From positions 62,001-126,000 of the forward strand of contig JAAYVF010000008.1 of the NCBI GenBank assembly GCA_012517325.1: a stretch of 64,000 bases of DNA, written 5' to 3'. Shown piece by piece: positions 25,827 to 35,994 of this stretch; the first letter of the stretch is position 1, and each line of letters opens with the position of its first letter. The notes beneath the pieces were generated by a model. It ran no database searches. It saw only the letters and a list, made by a program, of their open reading frames with translations, and was not told where the DNA came from. This DNA is from Myxococcales bacterium. GTDB taxonomy: Bacteria; Lernaellota; Lernaellaia; Lernaellales; Lernaellaceae. Position numbers and translations under genes: made by a program.

Positions 25827-26848
25827 CCTGGACTCCCAACCTTCTTGGCGCTTTCCGCCACGAAACCGAATTTTTTCGGTTTGGTGTAACGGTCGATGAT
25901 CGGCACGACGGCGTTCATCAGCAAGATGGCGAAAGAGACGCCCTCGGGATAGCCACCGAAGAGGCGAATGACCACGGTGAAGATGCCGCAGCCCATGCCG
26001 AAAATTAACTGGCCGCGCCCGGTTAGCGGCGAGGTCACCATGTCGGTGGCCATGAACAAGGCCCCGAGCATCAAACCGCCGGCCAGGACGTGGAACAAGG
26101 CGTTCGGATAAAGTTCCGGTTTGTACCAATGGAAAATCTGGCCCATCACCGCCACGGTGCCGATGAAGGACACCGGCGTTTGCCAGCTGATGTATCCCTT
26201 GTAAAGCAAAAACGCCGCGCCCAGCAGCAGCGCGATCGCGCTGGTCTCACCCATACTGCCGCCGATCTGGCCGATCGCCAGATCGACCCAGTTGACGATT
26301 TGATCGGACGCCAGCGGCTTGTTCATCAAAATCGCTTCCTTGGCCAGGCCCAGGGGCGTCGCGGCCGTCACGGCATCGGTGATGACCCGACCGAACAACG
26401 GCCGCGGCACGGGCCAGGTCGTCATCTGGACCGGGAAGCTGATGAGCAGGAACACGCGACCGATCAGCGCCGGGTTGAAAATGTTGTGCCCCAGGCCGCC
26501 GTAAACCATCTTGCCGAAACCGATGGCGATCACGCAGCCGATCAGCACCATCCACCACGGCGCATTGCCCGGCAGATTCAACGCCAACAGCAGACCCGTC
26601 ACCGCCGCCGAACCGTCGGTCACGTAGAGGCTTTTTTTGAACAGCCTGGTGAACAGGTACTCGACCGCCAGACAGCCGATGATGCCCACCACGATCGTCA
26701 GGGCCGCGCGAACGCCGAAATAGTAAATCGAGATCAACGCCGCCGGGGTGAGCGCGCCCACCACCGACCACATGATCCTGGGCACCGAATCAGGCCCGCG
26801 CAGGTGGGGACTGGAAGAAACGATCAAGCGAGAACTGGTTTCCGTCAT
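25823..26848 (-). CDS. rnfD: Rnf complex subunit RnfD
   Basis: A 341-residue integral membrane subunit, homologous to NqrB, with about nine helices. It begins MTETSSRLIVSSSPHLRGPDS, a conserved RnfD opening. The probable covalent FMN site is DAVTAATPLG, a variant of the SGAT/AGAT consensus. The true start overlaps the rnfC stop (ATGA); the longer in-frame reading is inside rnfC. It forms part of the ion pathway. Confidence 0.96.
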   Translation of the reverse strand: MTETSSRLIVSSSPHLRGPDSVPRIMWSVVGALTPAALISIYYFGVRAALTIVVGIIGCLAVEYLFTRLFKKSLYVTDGSAAVTGLLLALNLPGNAPWWMVLIGCVIAIGFGKMVYGGLGHNIFNPALIGRVFLLISFPVQMTTWPVPRPLFGRVITDAVTAATPLGLAKEAILMNKPLASDQIVNWVDLAIGQIGGSMGETSAIALLLGAAFLLYKGYISWQTPVSFIGTVAVMGQIFHWYKPELYPNALFHVLAGGLMLGALFMATDMVTSPLTGRGQLIFGMGCGIFTVVIRLFGGYPEGVSFAILLMNAVVPIIDRYTKPKKFGFVAESAKKVGSPG

Positions 26849-28164
26849 TGCGATTTTTTCCTTCTCGCCATGACCTCGGCCTTGCCGAGGCGCAGCCACT
26901 GCACCAATGGAATCCCCGAGGGACAACCGAAGGCGCAGGAACCGCATTCGATGCAATCGAGCACGCCTAGACTTTCGGCTTCCGGGAAGTTATTGGCCTG
27001 CACCTGGTGAACCAGATCGGTCGGCGCCAGACCGGCCGGGCAGCCCCGGATGCAAGCGCCGCACCGGATGCACGGCCGCAGATCGATCGCCTGAACCATC
27101 GCCGCCGGCAGGCACAGCACACCGCTGCTTCCTTTAATGACGGGTGTATTCAGGTTGTATTGCGCCAGGCCCATCATCGGACCGCCGCTGATGACCTTGG
27201 CGAAGGGCTCGATGGCGCCGCCGGCCGCTTCGATCAGCCAATGGATCGGCGTGCCGCAACGCACCCGCAGGTTTTTCGGTTCTTTGATCGCCTGGCCGGT
27301 AACGGTGACGATCCGTTCCATTACCGGTTGGCCGAGCACCACCGCGTCGTGAATCGCCGCCAAGGTGCCGACGTTCTGCACCACGGCGCCCACGTTCATC
27401 GGCAAACCGCCAGTCGGCACCTGCCGGCCGGTGCACGCGAAAATCAGCTGTTTCTCCGCGCCCTGCGGATAACGCACGTGCAGGTCGACCACCTCGATGT
27501 CGTCCGCCCCGGCGGTTTTTTGCCGTAAAAGGGCGATGGCGTCGGGCTTGTTGCGCTCGATGCCGATCCTGCCTTTTCTCACCCCGAGAATGCGCAGGAC
27601 GATCCGCAGTCCGGTGAGAATCCGTTCGGGTTCCTCGAGCATCAACCGATGGTCGGCGGTCAGGTAGGGTTCGCATTCGACCCCGTTGGCGATCACCGTA
27701 TCGATTTTGAACTGCGCCGGCGGTTTGAGTTTCACGTGCGTCGGGAATGTCGCGCCGCCCATGCCGACCACGCCGGCCCGCTGCACGGCCTCGAGCAATT
27801 GCGCCGGATCGGCGGTTTGCCAATCGGTCAGCGGCGTGAAGGCGACGGTCTCGTCCTGGCCGTCGTTGTCGATCACGATGCTCGGTAATGGCTTTCCCAA
27901 GGGGTGGTCGCGCGGCTCGATCTTGCGCACGACGCCCGACACGGGACTGTGGATATAGGCGCTGACAAACCCCGACGGCTCGGCCAGCGCCTGTCCCCGC
28001 AGCACGCGCTCGCCGCCTTGGACCAGCGGCTTGGCCGGCGCGCCCAGATGCATCGATAAGGGCAACACCATCTCGCCGGGCGGCGGCAGAACTTCCACCG
28101 GCCGGCCGGCTGAAAACTTGAATTCGGGTGGATGCACTCCGCCGCGGAAACGCCGGATGCTCAT
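26845..28164 (-). CDS. rnfC: Rnf complex subunit RnfC
   Basis: A 439-residue peripheral subunit that takes electrons to or from NADH. Order: short N-terminal barrel-sandwich domain with HPPEFKFSAGRP, a complex-I 51-kDa-like domain with an NADH/FMN glycine-rich region (GMGGATFPTHVKL), SLBB domain, and two [4Fe-4S] motifs near the C-terminus, CIRCGACIRGCP and CIECGSCAFGCP. It is about the size of clostridial RnfC and lacks the long repeat tail of E. coli RsxC. It overlaps rnfB and rnfD by 4 bases each. Confidence 0.97.
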   Translation of the reverse strand: MSIRRFRGGVHPPEFKFSAGRPVEVLPPPGEMVLPLSMHLGAPAKPLVQGGERVLRGQALAEPSGFVSAYIHSPVSGVVRKIEPRDHPLGKPLPSIVIDNDGQDETVAFTPLTDWQTADPAQLLEAVQRAGVVGMGGATFPTHVKLKPPAQFKIDTVIANGVECEPYLTADHRLMLEEPERILTGLRIVLRILGVRKGRIGIERNKPDAIALLRQKTAGADDIEVVDLHVRYPQGAEKQLIFACTGRQVPTGGLPMNVGAVVQNVGTLAAIHDAVVLGQPVMERIVTVTGQAIKEPKNLRVRCGTPIHWLIEAAGGAIEPFAKVISGGPMMGLAQYNLNTPVIKGSSGVLCLPAAMVQAIDLRPCIRCGACIRGCPAGLAPTDLVHQVQANNFPEAESLGVLDCIECGSCAFGCPSGIPLVQWLRLGKAEVMARRKKSQ

Positions 28165-29195
28165 GCGCTCTCCTTTGCGGCCGAGGGTTGCTTGGTTTTT
28201 TTCGGCCGAGGCGCAATCTGAATGACGCCCTGCTCGTCTACCATTTCAATGGCTTCGAAGTTGCAAGTATCGTGGCACTTGTGGCAACGCACGCATTGAG
28301 CCGCGTCGACCACGTGCTTTTCCTTGCGTTCACCGGTAATGGCCCGGGACGGGCAAACCCGGGCGCACAACGTGCAGCCCGTGCAATGTTCGTTGATCCG
28401 CGCCGTGTAATGCGGCCCGGCGAAATCGGCGATGCTGTGGGTCGGACAGACCCGGGCGCAAGCGCCGCAGCGAATGCATTTTTCCGGGTTGATCACCGCC
28501 ACATTGTTTTGCAGCTCGATCGCTTCAACCGGACAGGCCTTGACGCACTTGCCGCAGGCGATGCAGCCGACCTTGCAATTCGACGTGACCTCCTTGCCGC
28601 GGTCGTGGTTGCGACAAAGCACCAGCACCTGTTTGGACGCCGGCTGCACCGAAATCAGCGACCGCGGGCAGGCGGCGACGCATTTGCCGCACGAGGTGCA
28701 GCGCTCGGGAATCACCCGGGCCAAGCCGTTTTCCACCACGATGGCGTCGAACGGGCAAGCGCGCTTGCAATCGCCGAACCCGAGACAGCCATAGCGGCAA
28801 CCGAGTTGGCCGCCCAGCATGTTGGCCGCCTTGCAGGAAGGAACCCCACGATATTCGAACCGCAGTTTGACGTGCTCGGCACTGCCCTGGCAAAAAACCA
28901 TCGCCTCTTGCGAATCGGTTTCGGTGACGGTCAGATCCAACAGCTTGGCCAGGGATTGGCGCGCTTCCGGCGAGGTGACCGGGCAAGCATTGATGGATCC
29001 GGTGCCCGCGACCAGCGAACCGGCCCATCCGGCGCAACCCGGGTTGCCGCACGCGCCGCAGTTCACGTTCGGCATGAACTTGAGCACTTCCTCGAGCCGC
29101 GGATCGACCGCAACGGCGAAGAAGCGCGCGGCCACGCCCAAGCCGACGGACGAAAGTAACCCAATACCTGTCAGTACAAGGATGGATTCGATCAT
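28161..29195 (-). CDS. rnfB: Rnf complex subunit RnfB, long polyferredoxin form
   Basis: A 344-residue subunit: an N-terminal membrane anchor, an ApbC/Fes-type [4Fe-4S] motif CGACGNPGCAGW, then a run of ferredoxin-type motifs: CRYGCLGFGDCKRACP, CTSCGKCVAACP, CIACGKCVKACP, CIRCGACARVCP, CTGCTLCARVCP and CVRCHKCHDTC. About seven clusters are predicted, against three in the short E. coli RsxB (192 residues). It accepts electrons from reduced ferredoxin. Long RnfB proteins are typical of anaerobes such as Acetobacterium. The gene lies 4 bases after rnfA. Confidence 0.96.
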   Translation of the reverse strand: MIESILVLTGIGLLSSVGLGVAARFFAVAVDPRLEEVLKFMPNVNCGACGNPGCAGWAGSLVAGTGSINACPVTSPEARQSLAKLLDLTVTETDSQEAMVFCQGSAEHVKLRFEYRGVPSCKAANMLGGQLGCRYGCLGFGDCKRACPFDAIVVENGLARVIPERCTSCGKCVAACPRSLISVQPASKQVLVLCRNHDRGKEVTSNCKVGCIACGKCVKACPVEAIELQNNVAVINPEKCIRCGACARVCPTHSIADFAGPHYTARINEHCTGCTLCARVCPSRAITGERKEKHVVDAAQCVRCHKCHDTCNFEAIEMVDEQGVIQIAPRPKKTKQPSAAKESA

Positions 29196-29199
29196 TGGA

Positions 29200-29781
29200 C
29201 TATCCCTTGACCAGGCCGGCGAAACCCATGAAGGCCAGACTCAAAAGCCCGGCGGTGATGAGTGCGATAGCGGTCCCTTGCAACGACTCCGGAATGTCGG
29301 AGGTCTCCATCCGTTCGCGGATGCCGGCGAAGATCACCATGACCAGGGTGAAACCCACCGGCGCCGAGATGGAGAAAACGAGCATCTCGAAAAAATTGTA
29401 ACCCTTCTGAATATTCAACACCGCCACGCCGAGCACCGCGCAGTTGGTCGTGATCAGCGGCAGATAAATGCCCAACGCCCGGTACAATACCGGACTGATT
29501 TTCAGAATCACCATCTCGACGAACTGCACCAATGCGGCGATGATTAGAATGAAGGCGATCGTTTGCAGATAGCCCACGCCTAGCGGTTCCAGAATGTAGT
29601 ATTGCGTCAACCAGGTCACGATGCCCGCTAGCGTGATGACGAAAATCACCGCCAGGCCCATGCCGATCGCGGTTTCGATTTTTTTTGAAACGCCGAGAAA
29701 CGGGCAGATCCCAAGGAAACGGCTCATCACGAAGTTATTGACCAGAATGGCGGATACACCTAGGAGAATCAAACTAGTCAT
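29200..29781 (-). CDS. rnfA: Rnf complex subunit RnfA
   Basis: A 193-residue integral membrane subunit with six helices, homologous to NqrE. It starts [30 protein letters not shown], with the conserved Cys in GICPFLG and a second in TTNCAVLG. It is the first gene of rnfABCDGE; the order is that of E. coli rsxABCDGE, not the clostridial rnfCDGEAB. The complex couples ferredoxin:NAD+ oxidoreduction to Na+ or H+ transport. No confident promoter was seen upstream. Confidence 0.97.
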   Translation of the reverse strand: MTSLILLGVSAILVNNFVMSRFLGICPFLGVSKKIETAIGMGLAVIFVITLAGIVTWLTQYYILEPLGVGYLQTIAFILIIAALVQFVEMVILKISPVLYRALGIYLPLITTNCAVLGVAVLNIQKGYNFFEMLVFSISAPVGFTLVMVIFAGIRERMETSDIPESLQGTAIALITAGLLSLAFMGFAGLVKG

Positions 29782-30199
29782 GGCTGACTAAACTCCCACG
29801 CTGTGGCGCGATGATTCTACACATTTTCAATGCCGAGGCAAGTGAATAAAGCATGTTTATTGAGAATTGATGTCATTATCAAACTCCCCATCGTTTTCAG
29901 GAAAAATCACCGAAATTCAATTTTATTCTAATAAATCAAACAATTACAAATATTCCCACTTCCGGAGAAAATAATTAATGAGAATTTTGTTCAATATTGA
30001 AATGAGCAGTTTTGAATTGTTCTCAACCGCGCTTTTCCAACAGTGCCGACATTTCGATGCCTGGCGGCGAAAGCAAATCGAGCCGTCCCCGCAGCCGTAT
30101 ACATCGACGACGGTAATGTCTCGGTGAAATCCATCCGCCGGCGCCGGCTGCTTGACAGTGATTGAAAATAGTCCAAGCTTGTCGCCTGGAGGCGTACAA
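29782..30199. other. 418-base divergent spacer, rnfA / ECF sigma factor
   Basis: No gene is supported. About 29820-30020 is strongly AT-rich, unlike the surrounding DNA. A TTGACA hexamer occurs at 30152 but has no good -10 box. A 92-codon minus-strand open frame (29944-30222) has no ribosome site or recognisable features and is not called. Confidence 0.6.
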
Positions 30200-30826
30200 A
30201 TGCCGTTTAACTTGCCGCCCAAGAGGAGTGTCCAGATTAGCGAAGGACGAGACCGGATCGATCACGGAGAGACAGTGCACGACGACGATAAAATCCTGGT
30301 GGAACGATTCGTCAAGGAAGGCGACCGGTTTGCCTTCGAGGTGATCGTCAAGAAATACCAGCGGATGGTTTATTTTCTCGCCCTCAAAATGGTGGGCAAC
30401 CATCAGGACGCGGATGAAGTGGCGCAGAAAACCTTCGTTTCGGCTTACAAGAATCTGGCCGGTTTCGAAGGCCGCGCCAGCCTGAAAACCTGGCTCTTTC
30501 GCATTGCGATGAATTACTCGAAAAACCTGATCCGCGATCGGGCGCGTCACATGGGCGAGGAAGTGACGGAACGCAGCGCGACCGACTACAGCACCGTGGA
30601 AAACGATATCGACAACCACGAGCGGCGGCAGATCGTGCGGCAGGCGCTGGAAAACCTGCCTCCCCGGCAGCGGGAGGTGTTGCAGATGCGGGCCTTCGGC
30701 GACATGAGCTTCGCCGAAATCGCCCAGGCCTCGGGCATTTCGGTATCGGCTGCCAAAGTAAACTATCATTACGCGGTCAAAGCCCTGAAGGGGCTGATGG
30801 TCAATCTGGGAGAAAGCCAAGCATGA
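30200..30826 (+). CDS. ECF-type RNA polymerase sigma factor
   Basis: A 208-residue RpoE-like sigma factor. Region 2 (about 40-110) reads FVKEGDRFAFEVIVKKYQRMVYFLALKMVGNHQDADEVAQ, with the DADEVAQ core-binding motif. Region 4 (about 140-195) reads LENLPPRQREVLQMRAFGDMSFAEIAQ, an HTH for the -35 box. The start at ATG 30200 is supported by CTGGAGGCG upstream; a TTG at 30152 is less likely. The next gene, a zinc-finger anti-sigma factor, overlaps it by 4 bases, so the pair is co-translated. The envelope-related third gene suggests it answers an envelope or folding signal. Confidence 0.93.
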   Translation: MPFNLPPKRSVQISEGRDRIDHGETVHDDDKILVERFVKEGDRFAFEVIVKKYQRMVYFLALKMVGNHQDADEVAQKTFVSAYKNLAGFEGRASLKTWLFRIAMNYSKNLIRDRARHMGEEVTERSATDYSTVENDIDNHERRQIVRQALENLPPRQREVLQMRAFGDMSFAEIAQASGISVSAAKVNYHYAVKALKGLMVNLGESQA

Positions 30827-31512
30827 CGTGCGAAAAAACCACCGAACAACTCATCGACTGGCTGGAAGGCGAATTGCCCTCCGAAATCGCCGAAGAGGTG
30901 GCCGAGCACGTGAACCGTTGTCCGGATTGTGCTCGCGAAGTCAACCAGATCCGGCAGGCGCTGGCGGCGGTGACGCATCCGGCGGAAGACCCCGGCGAAG
31001 CCTATTTCGATCTGTTCTATGCCCGCGTGCAGCGGCACATCGCCGACGAAGCCGTGCAAACGCCGTGGTACAAACGGTGGTGGGAACGATTGACGACGCC
31101 CGCCATGCTGTATCGCGTGGCCGCGGCGACCGCCACCCTGCTGGTGGTTCTGGTCGGCACGATGTCCTACACCGGCCGCCTGCGTTCGAACGACGCGCAA
31201 CCCTCGATGGCCAAGTTGCACGGCAATTACGCCGTGATCGCCAAAAAGGGCCGTCTGGTGGCCGCCACCCGGGTCGATCCGGACATGCGTCAGGCGGTCG
31301 ATTCGCTGGAAGGCGACGAGATCGACAAACTGCAAGTCGAAATGGCCAAGGTGCTGCTCGGACAACTCACCCATTCCAAAGTCATGGTGCTGCCCGGCTC
31401 GCTGACCGAACACCCGGTGGTCAATTCGCCGCTCGTGGTGGACCTGAGCGAGGAGGAACTGACGGCCGTCACCGATACCGTCTCGAAAGACATCAACAAG
31501 TGGACCCTCTAG
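30823..31512 (+). CDS. Zinc-finger (ZAS/zf-HC2) anti-sigma factor
   Basis: A 229-residue single-pass membrane anti-sigma factor. The N-terminal zinc site is C3 plus H29-x3-C33-x2-C36 in HVNRCPDC, the ZAS fingerprint. One helix at about 98-116 (VAAATATLLVVLVGTM) separates it from a periplasmic domain of about 110 residues. It should hold the adjacent sigma factor until a signal releases it; CxxC-type zinc sites can sense redox, but most are structural. Its stop codon lies inside the left inverted repeat of the MITE-like element that follows. Confidence 0.9.
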   Translation: MTCEKTTEQLIDWLEGELPSEIAEEVAEHVNRCPDCAREVNQIRQALAAVTHPAEDPGEAYFDLFYARVQRHIADEAVQTPWYKRWWERLTTPAMLYRVAAATATLLVVLVGTMSYTGRLRSNDAQPSMAKLHGNYAVIAKKGRLVAATRVDPDMRQAVDSLEGDEIDKLQVEMAKVLLGQLTHSKVMVLPGSLTEHPVVNSPLVVDLSEEELTAVTDTVSKDINKWTL

Positions 31513-31666
31513 CAGGGTGTTGAAAAACACCCTGCGTACGATCCATGGATGGATCGCCATTTTCGGCAACATCCGAAGTTGCCGAAAATGAAGCGAAATA
31601 AAAACCACGCTTTTTATTGAGCGTAGTTGAAAAAGGCCAGGACGACCTTTTTCAACAGCCTGCTAG
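31509..31666. mobile_element. MITE-like element with 20-bp terminal inverted repeats
   Basis: The 158-base segment starts CTAGCAGGGTGTTGAAAAA and ends with the near-perfect inverse, TTTTTCAACAGCCTGCTAG; the arms differ at two of 20 positions. Internally it holds three further hairpins: GCAGGGTGTT/AACACCCTGC (loop GAAA), CATTTTCGGCAAC/GTTGCCGAAAATG and GAAAAAGG/CCTTTTTC. It contains no gene. The architecture is that of a non-autonomous miniature transposon. It lies between the anti-sigma and Spy-like genes. Confidence 0.7.
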
Positions 31667-31676
31667 GGAGCCGAAA

Positions 31677-32201
31677 ATGCGTCGCCTCGCGTTGATTCTG
31701 GTTGCGCTCTGCCTGTCGGTCATTCCGGCGTCCGCCGCCTGGGCCCAGCAGGATCAGAAGCAAGATTCGTCCGCGCGGCGCGACGAGGCCATCCACCGGT
31801 TGGAAATGGTGCGCCTGTACCGGCTGGTGGAACTGCTCGATCTGAATTCCGATGAATCGGCGCGGCTGTTCCCGGTGATTCAAAAATACGACCAGCAATT
31901 CCGCGAAATCATGGAACAGAAGGAACAGGCCTACGTCAAGCTGAACGATCTGGTGAAGCAAGCCAACCCGGCCGAAAGCGAAACCAACCGCACGGTCGAT
32001 GAAATCCTGAGCCTGGAACAAAAAGCCATGAAGGTTCGCGAAAGCGAATACCGCGACCTGCGCCGGCAACTCAACGCCGAGCAGACCGCGAAGTTCCTGC
32101 TGTTCGAAAAACGCTTCCAGGTCGAATTGCAGCGCCTGCTCAACGACGTGCGCGAACAGCGCGTCAAAGGCAAGATGAAAATCGACAAGAAATCGAAGTA
32201 G
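31677..32201 (+). CDS. Spy/CpxP-like periplasmic protein
   Basis: A 174-residue exported protein. The signal peptide ends SAAWAQ. The mature chain is almost entirely charged helix with two LTxxQ-like segments, LDLNSDESARLFPVIQKY and LNAEQTAKFLLFEKRF, as in the Spy/CpxP/heavy-metal-sensor family of periplasmic chaperones. Its basic C-terminus ends KIDKKSK. An AGGGAG site just beyond the MITE-like element serves as ribosome site. Its position after an ECF sigma/anti-sigma pair fits an envelope-stress regulon. Whether it is still co-transcribed depends on read-through of the hairpins upstream. Confidence 0.75.
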   Translation: MRRLALILVALCLSVIPASAAWAQQDQKQDSSARRDEAIHRLEMVRLYRLVELLDLNSDESARLFPVIQKYDQQFREIMEQKEQAYVKLNDLVKQANPAESETNRTVDEILSLEQKAMKVRESEYRDLRRQLNAEQTAKFLLFEKRFQVELQRLLNDVREQRVKGKMKIDKKSK

Positions 32202-32217
32202 CCGCCCGCCCGTCTCG

Positions 32218-35200
32218 CTACCGGATCGACAACGAACCCTGATCCAGCACCTGCCGGACTTTTTGCGCCAGGCCGAACACCGAATAGGGTTTGGCGAGGA
32301 AGTGCAAATTGGGCTCCAGAACGCCTTGGCTGACGATGTGGTCGTCGGTGTAGCCGGAAGTAAACAGCACCCGGAGCGTGGGCTGATACTCTTGCGCCCG
32401 GTCCGCCAGTTCGCGGCCGTTCATCCCCGGCATGATCACGTCGGTGAGCATCAGGTCCACCTCGTTTTTCACCGTCAATAAAATCCGCAAGGCGTCGTCG
32501 CCGTTGGCCGCCGACAGAACGCGATAGCCGAGCCGGCTCAATTGCTTCTCGGTGGTTTCGCGCACCATGTCCTCGTCCTCGACCAGCAAGATCGTCTCGC
32601 GGCCCGTCGGCAGAACCTCGTCACCGCCGCCGGTCGCTTCGACTTCCGGTCCTGCCGCCAACCGCGGCAGCAGAATCCGGAATACGGAACCTTGGTGGGG
32701 CGTCGATTCCACCTCGATGTCACCGTTGTGTTGGGCCACGATGCCGTAAACCGTCGCCAGGCCCAGACCGGTGCCTTTGCCCTTGGCCTTGGTGGTGAAG
32801 AACGGCTCGAAAATCTTCCCCAGCAACTCCGGCTCGATGCCGCACCCGTTGTCGGCCACCGACAGCATCACGTAACCGGCGGCGACGAGCTGCGGCCTTT
32901 TCTCGCGATCCTTCGCGGTCGGCGCGAACTCGCCGGTGGCGATCGTCAGCCGGCCGCCGTCGGGCATCGCGTCGCGGGCGTTCACCGCCAGATTGATGAT
33001 GATCTGCTCGATCTGCGTGGGATCGACCAGGACCAGGCCGATGGACGGGTCGAGCTTCAATTGCAGTTCGATATCCTCGCCGATGAGCCGCCCCAGCATT
33101 TTCCGCAGGTTTTCCACGACCTGATTCAGGTCGACCACTTTCGGTTCGATGATTTGCTTGCGACTGAACGCCAGGAGCTGCTTGGTCAGCGCGGCGGCGC
33201 GCTCGACCGCCCGGCCGATCTCGACCAGATTCTCCGCCGCCTGATGTTCGCGGGGAATGATCATCTCCGCCAGGGAAACGTTGCCGGCGATGCCGGTCAG
33301 CAGGTTGTTGAAGTCGTGCGCCACGCCGCCGGCCAGCCGGCCGATGGCTTCCATCTTCTGCGCCTGGAAGAGTTGCGCTTCGAGCGCCAGCGAGCGCCGT
33401 TCGGCGCGAATGCGCTGCAAGGTGATCGACGCCTGGTGGGCGAAGGTTTCGACCAGGTTCAGGTTGATTTCGGTTCCCAGCCGCGGCACCACCACCATGC
33501 TGCCGTAGAGCTTGCCTTGCCAATTCAGCCCGACGACATAGATCCGCTCCAGGTCGAACGTCCGGCTGACGACGGGGATCATGGCTTTGTTCAGTTGGCT
33601 GAAAAACGCCAGATACTTTTCAGCAGGCAACGAGAACAGCCGGCCGCTCAACAGATCGCGCCGCGTCTCTTCGCTGGGCCGAGGAAAGTTCATGCCGATC
33701 GGGCTCATGCCCAGGAACTCGACGACGCTCTCCATCCGCCAGCCGATGCCGTGGACGGTCCGGCAGACCACGCTCTCGGACCCCTCCTCGAATTCGTTGA
33801 CCAGGGTGATGGCCGGCGTCACGATGCGCTGCAGTTGCTCGCCGATCACTTCGTAGATTTCACCTTCGTGGGACAACCCGGCGAAGGCCATCGCGGTTTC
33901 GGAAAGAATCGCCAGGTCGCGGGCGTTTTTGCGATCGCGCTCCTCGGCTTCCTTGCGCTCGGTGATGTCGCGCGTCAGGCCCATCACGCCGCGCGGCCGG
34001 CCGTCGGGCCCACGCAGGAACGTCAGGCGCGTCTCCGCCCACAACGTCAGGCCGTCCCGGCGATACAGTTCGATCTCCACCGCGCGGTGACCGTGCGGTT
34101 CCAGGTAGCGCGCGGCGTTGGCCTCCAATTCCTCGGTCAAGGCCTGGATGAACCGTTGATACGAAAGCGACGTCATTTGCCGGTCCAGCGGCAGCGCCAG
34201 CATTTCCCGCACCGAAAAGCCCAACATCGCCTGCACCGACGGGCTGATGTAGGTGTAACGGAAATTCAGGTCCATGCTCCAGATGACGTCGGTGAGGTTT
34301 TCGGCCAGCAGGCGGTAGCGTTCCTCGCTCTTCGCCAGGTGATTCGCCGCGTGATTCCGCTCGGTCACGTCGCGGATGCTGCCCTGCAACGCCACCGGCT
34401 CGCCGCGCTCGCCCGGAATCCAGGAAGTGGCGATTTCCACCTCGAGGACCGCGCCCTGCTTGGAAATGATGGAAATCGCGAATTGCAGCGAAGTGGAGCG
34501 TTGGTCGGCCGGCTTGGCCAACTCGCTTTTCAGCACCTCGCGGGTGTTGGCCGCCGAGGCGGGCCCGATGAAATCGCCCAGTTCATGACCGATCATTTCC
34601 TCGGGCGAGAAGCCGAAGAGCCGGCGGGACGAAGGGCTGATATACGTCAAACGCAGTTCCGGCAGCGTCGCCATCCAGATCACATCGGATGAATTGTCCG
34701 CCAGCAGGCGGAAACGGCGCTCGCTTTCCTTTTGCTCCTCCTGCAATTTTTTCAGCGTCGCCGCTTCCTTGGCGTAGCTGTGTCGCCGGCGCAGCAACCG
34801 TTCGGCTTTCGCGAGCGACAGGACGACACAGCCGAGGAAAAAACCGATCCAGACACCGTTCATGCTTATCGCACCGGGCAACAGGCTGCCCGACACTAAC
34901 AGCCCGAACACCACGCCGCCGCCCAGGTAGAACGTCCAGGCCAGCAGAAACGGCGGGGCCAGCGGATTGTCGCGGCGCCAGGACGCCAGGGTGACGAAAA
35001 GCAGGAAAGGAAAAAGCAGGATCGTCAGCAGCATCAGCGCCCAGACCGCGATCGAATAATCGATCAGTCCCATGGCCGTCAGGATCGGCGCCAACACGAT
35101 GATGAGCTTGAAGACTCCGTCCCATTGCGGCAGGTAGTTCCGGATGTTGAGAAAGCGCCGGAAAAATTCCATGCCGAAACAAATCGTCAGGCCGCCGAAA

Positions 35201-35994
35201 AGCACCGGCCCGTATTGCGCCAGCCACGGGCGATTGGGCCAGATGTATTGGTGCGTCAAACCGCTCAGGCAAAGCTGATAGAGCACGAAGGACAGCAGAA
35301 AAATCAGGTAGTAAAGGTAGTCGATGTTGCGCAGCGCGATCAGCAGCGTCAGGTTGAACAACAGCAAGCCGAACAGGATCCCCAGACCGACGCCGACGAT
35401 CAACAGAAAACCGCGATCGTATTCCTCGAAGGTCCGCGGATCCCAGACCGAGGCCCACAGCAGCAGCGGATCCTGGCTGACGAAGCGCAGATAGATTTCC
35501 TGCCGTTCGCCGGGCGCCAGGTGGAAGGAAAAAACCGCTTGCCGCTTGTCGATTTCACGATCCCGAAACGGCCGCCGGAAATCAACCGTCTTTTGCTGAT
35601 AACGACCGTCGCCCAGGGGGAAAAAGGCGTCCAGCGTCTGCAACACCGGCATCTCGCAAATGAGATAGCGGGTGAGCGCCCGTTCGGTACGATTGTGGAT
35701 GGTGAAGCGCGCCCAGACCGCCGCGTGCGTCAAACCGAAGTTGGGAACCTTGTCGTGGCTGGGCGCAAACCGCGCGGTCAGCGGCTCTTGCGTCACCCGC
35801 TCGATCGACCATTCATTTTTTCCGTCGATCAGGGTTTCGAGGTAAGGGCCAAGTAGGGTCCGCGACCGGCTCGCGTCCAGCTCCAACACCTCCGCGGCTC
35901 GACCCTGAACCGGAACGACCAACAACAAAAGGAACCACGCCAAACCGAGCAACCGCCCCGATTGAATAAATCTAAAAAATATACGTTTTGCCAT
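32218..35994 (-). CDS. Hybrid sensor histidine kinase (7TMR-DISM, PAS, GAF, REC)
   Basis: A 1258-residue membrane kinase. Order: signal peptide; 7TMR-DISM extracellular domain (about 30-165); seven-helix 7TMR-DISM segment (about 175-385); short coiled coil; PAS domain 1 (about 425-540); PAS domain 2 (about 550-670); GAF-like domain (about 690-860); HisKA with the phospho-acceptor H893 in [13 protein letters not shown]; HATPase with [19 protein letters not shown] and [11 protein letters not shown]; and a C-terminal receiver domain with the acceptor D1185 in [11 protein letters not shown] and a conserved Lys in FLAKPYS. The ligand is probably a carbohydrate or small molecule, as proposed for the DISM class. 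No response-regulator gene is adjacent. The start at 35994 precedes the signal peptide. Confidence 0.93.
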   Translation of the reverse strand: MAKRIFFRFIQSGRLLGLAWFLLLLVVPVQGRAAEVLELDASRSRTLLGPYLETLIDGKNEWSIERVTQEPLTARFAPSHDKVPNFGLTHAAVWARFTIHNRTERALTRYLICEMPVLQTLDAFFPLGDGRYQQKTVDFRRPFRDREIDKRQAVFSFHLAPGERQEIYLRFVSQDPLLLWASVWDPRTFEEYDRGFLLIVGVGLGILFGLLLFNLTLLIALRNIDYLYYLIFLLSFVLYQLCLSGLTHQYIWPNRPWLAQYGPVLFGGLTICFGMEFFRRFLNIRNYLPQWDGVFKLIIVLAPILTAMGLIDYSIAVWALMLLTILLFPFLLFVTLASWRRDNPLAPPFLLAWTFYLGGGVVFGLLVSGSLLPGAISMNGVWIGFFLGCVVLSLAKAERLLRRRHSYAKEAATLKKLQEEQKESERRFRLLADNSSDVIWMATLPELRLTYISPSSRRLFGFSPEEMIGHELGDFIGPASAANTREVLKSELAKPADQRSTSLQFAISIISKQGAVLEVEIATSWIPGERGEPVALQGSIRDVTERNHAANHLAKSEERYRLLAENLTDVIWSMDLNFRYTYISPSVQAMLGFSVREMLALPLDRQMTSLSYQRFIQALTEELEANAARYLEPHGHRAVEIELYRRDGLTLWAETRLTFLRGPDGRPRGVMGLTRDITERKEAEERDRKNARDLAILSETAMAFAGLSHEGEIYEVIGEQLQRIVTPAITLVNEFEEGSESVVCRTVHGIGWRMESVVEFLGMSPIGMNFPRPSEETRRDLLSGRLFSLPAEKYLAFFSQLNKAMIPVVSRTFDLERIYVVGLNWQGKLYGSMVVVPRLGTEINLNLVETFAHQASITLQRIRAERRSLALEAQLFQAQKMEAIGRLAGGVAHDFNNLLTGIAGNVSLAEMIIPREHQAAENLVEIGRAVERAAALTKQLLAFSRKQIIEPKVVDLNQVVENLRKMLGRLIGEDIELQLKLDPSIGLVLVDPTQIEQIIINLAVNARDAMPDGGRLTIATGEFAPTAKDREKRPQLVAAGYVMLSVADNGCGIEPELLGKIFEPFFTTKAKGKGTGLGLATVYGIVAQHNGDIEVESTPHQGSVFRILLPRLAAGPEVEATGGGDEVLPTGRETILLVEDEDMVRETTEKQLSRLGYRVLSAANGDDALRILLTVKNEVDLMLTDVIMPGMNGRELADRAQEYQPTLRVLFTSGYTDDHIVSQGVLEPNLHFLAKPYSVFGLAQKVRQVLDQGSLSIR

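Noticed and set aside
30152-30180. Sigma-70 promoter at TTGACA 30152
   Set aside because: The -35 is perfect but the -10 position reads AAGCTT, too far from consensus to call.
29944-30222. Minus-strand 92-codon open frame in the rnfA-sigma spacer
   Set aside because: No ribosome site, no domain; it overlaps the sigma factor start.
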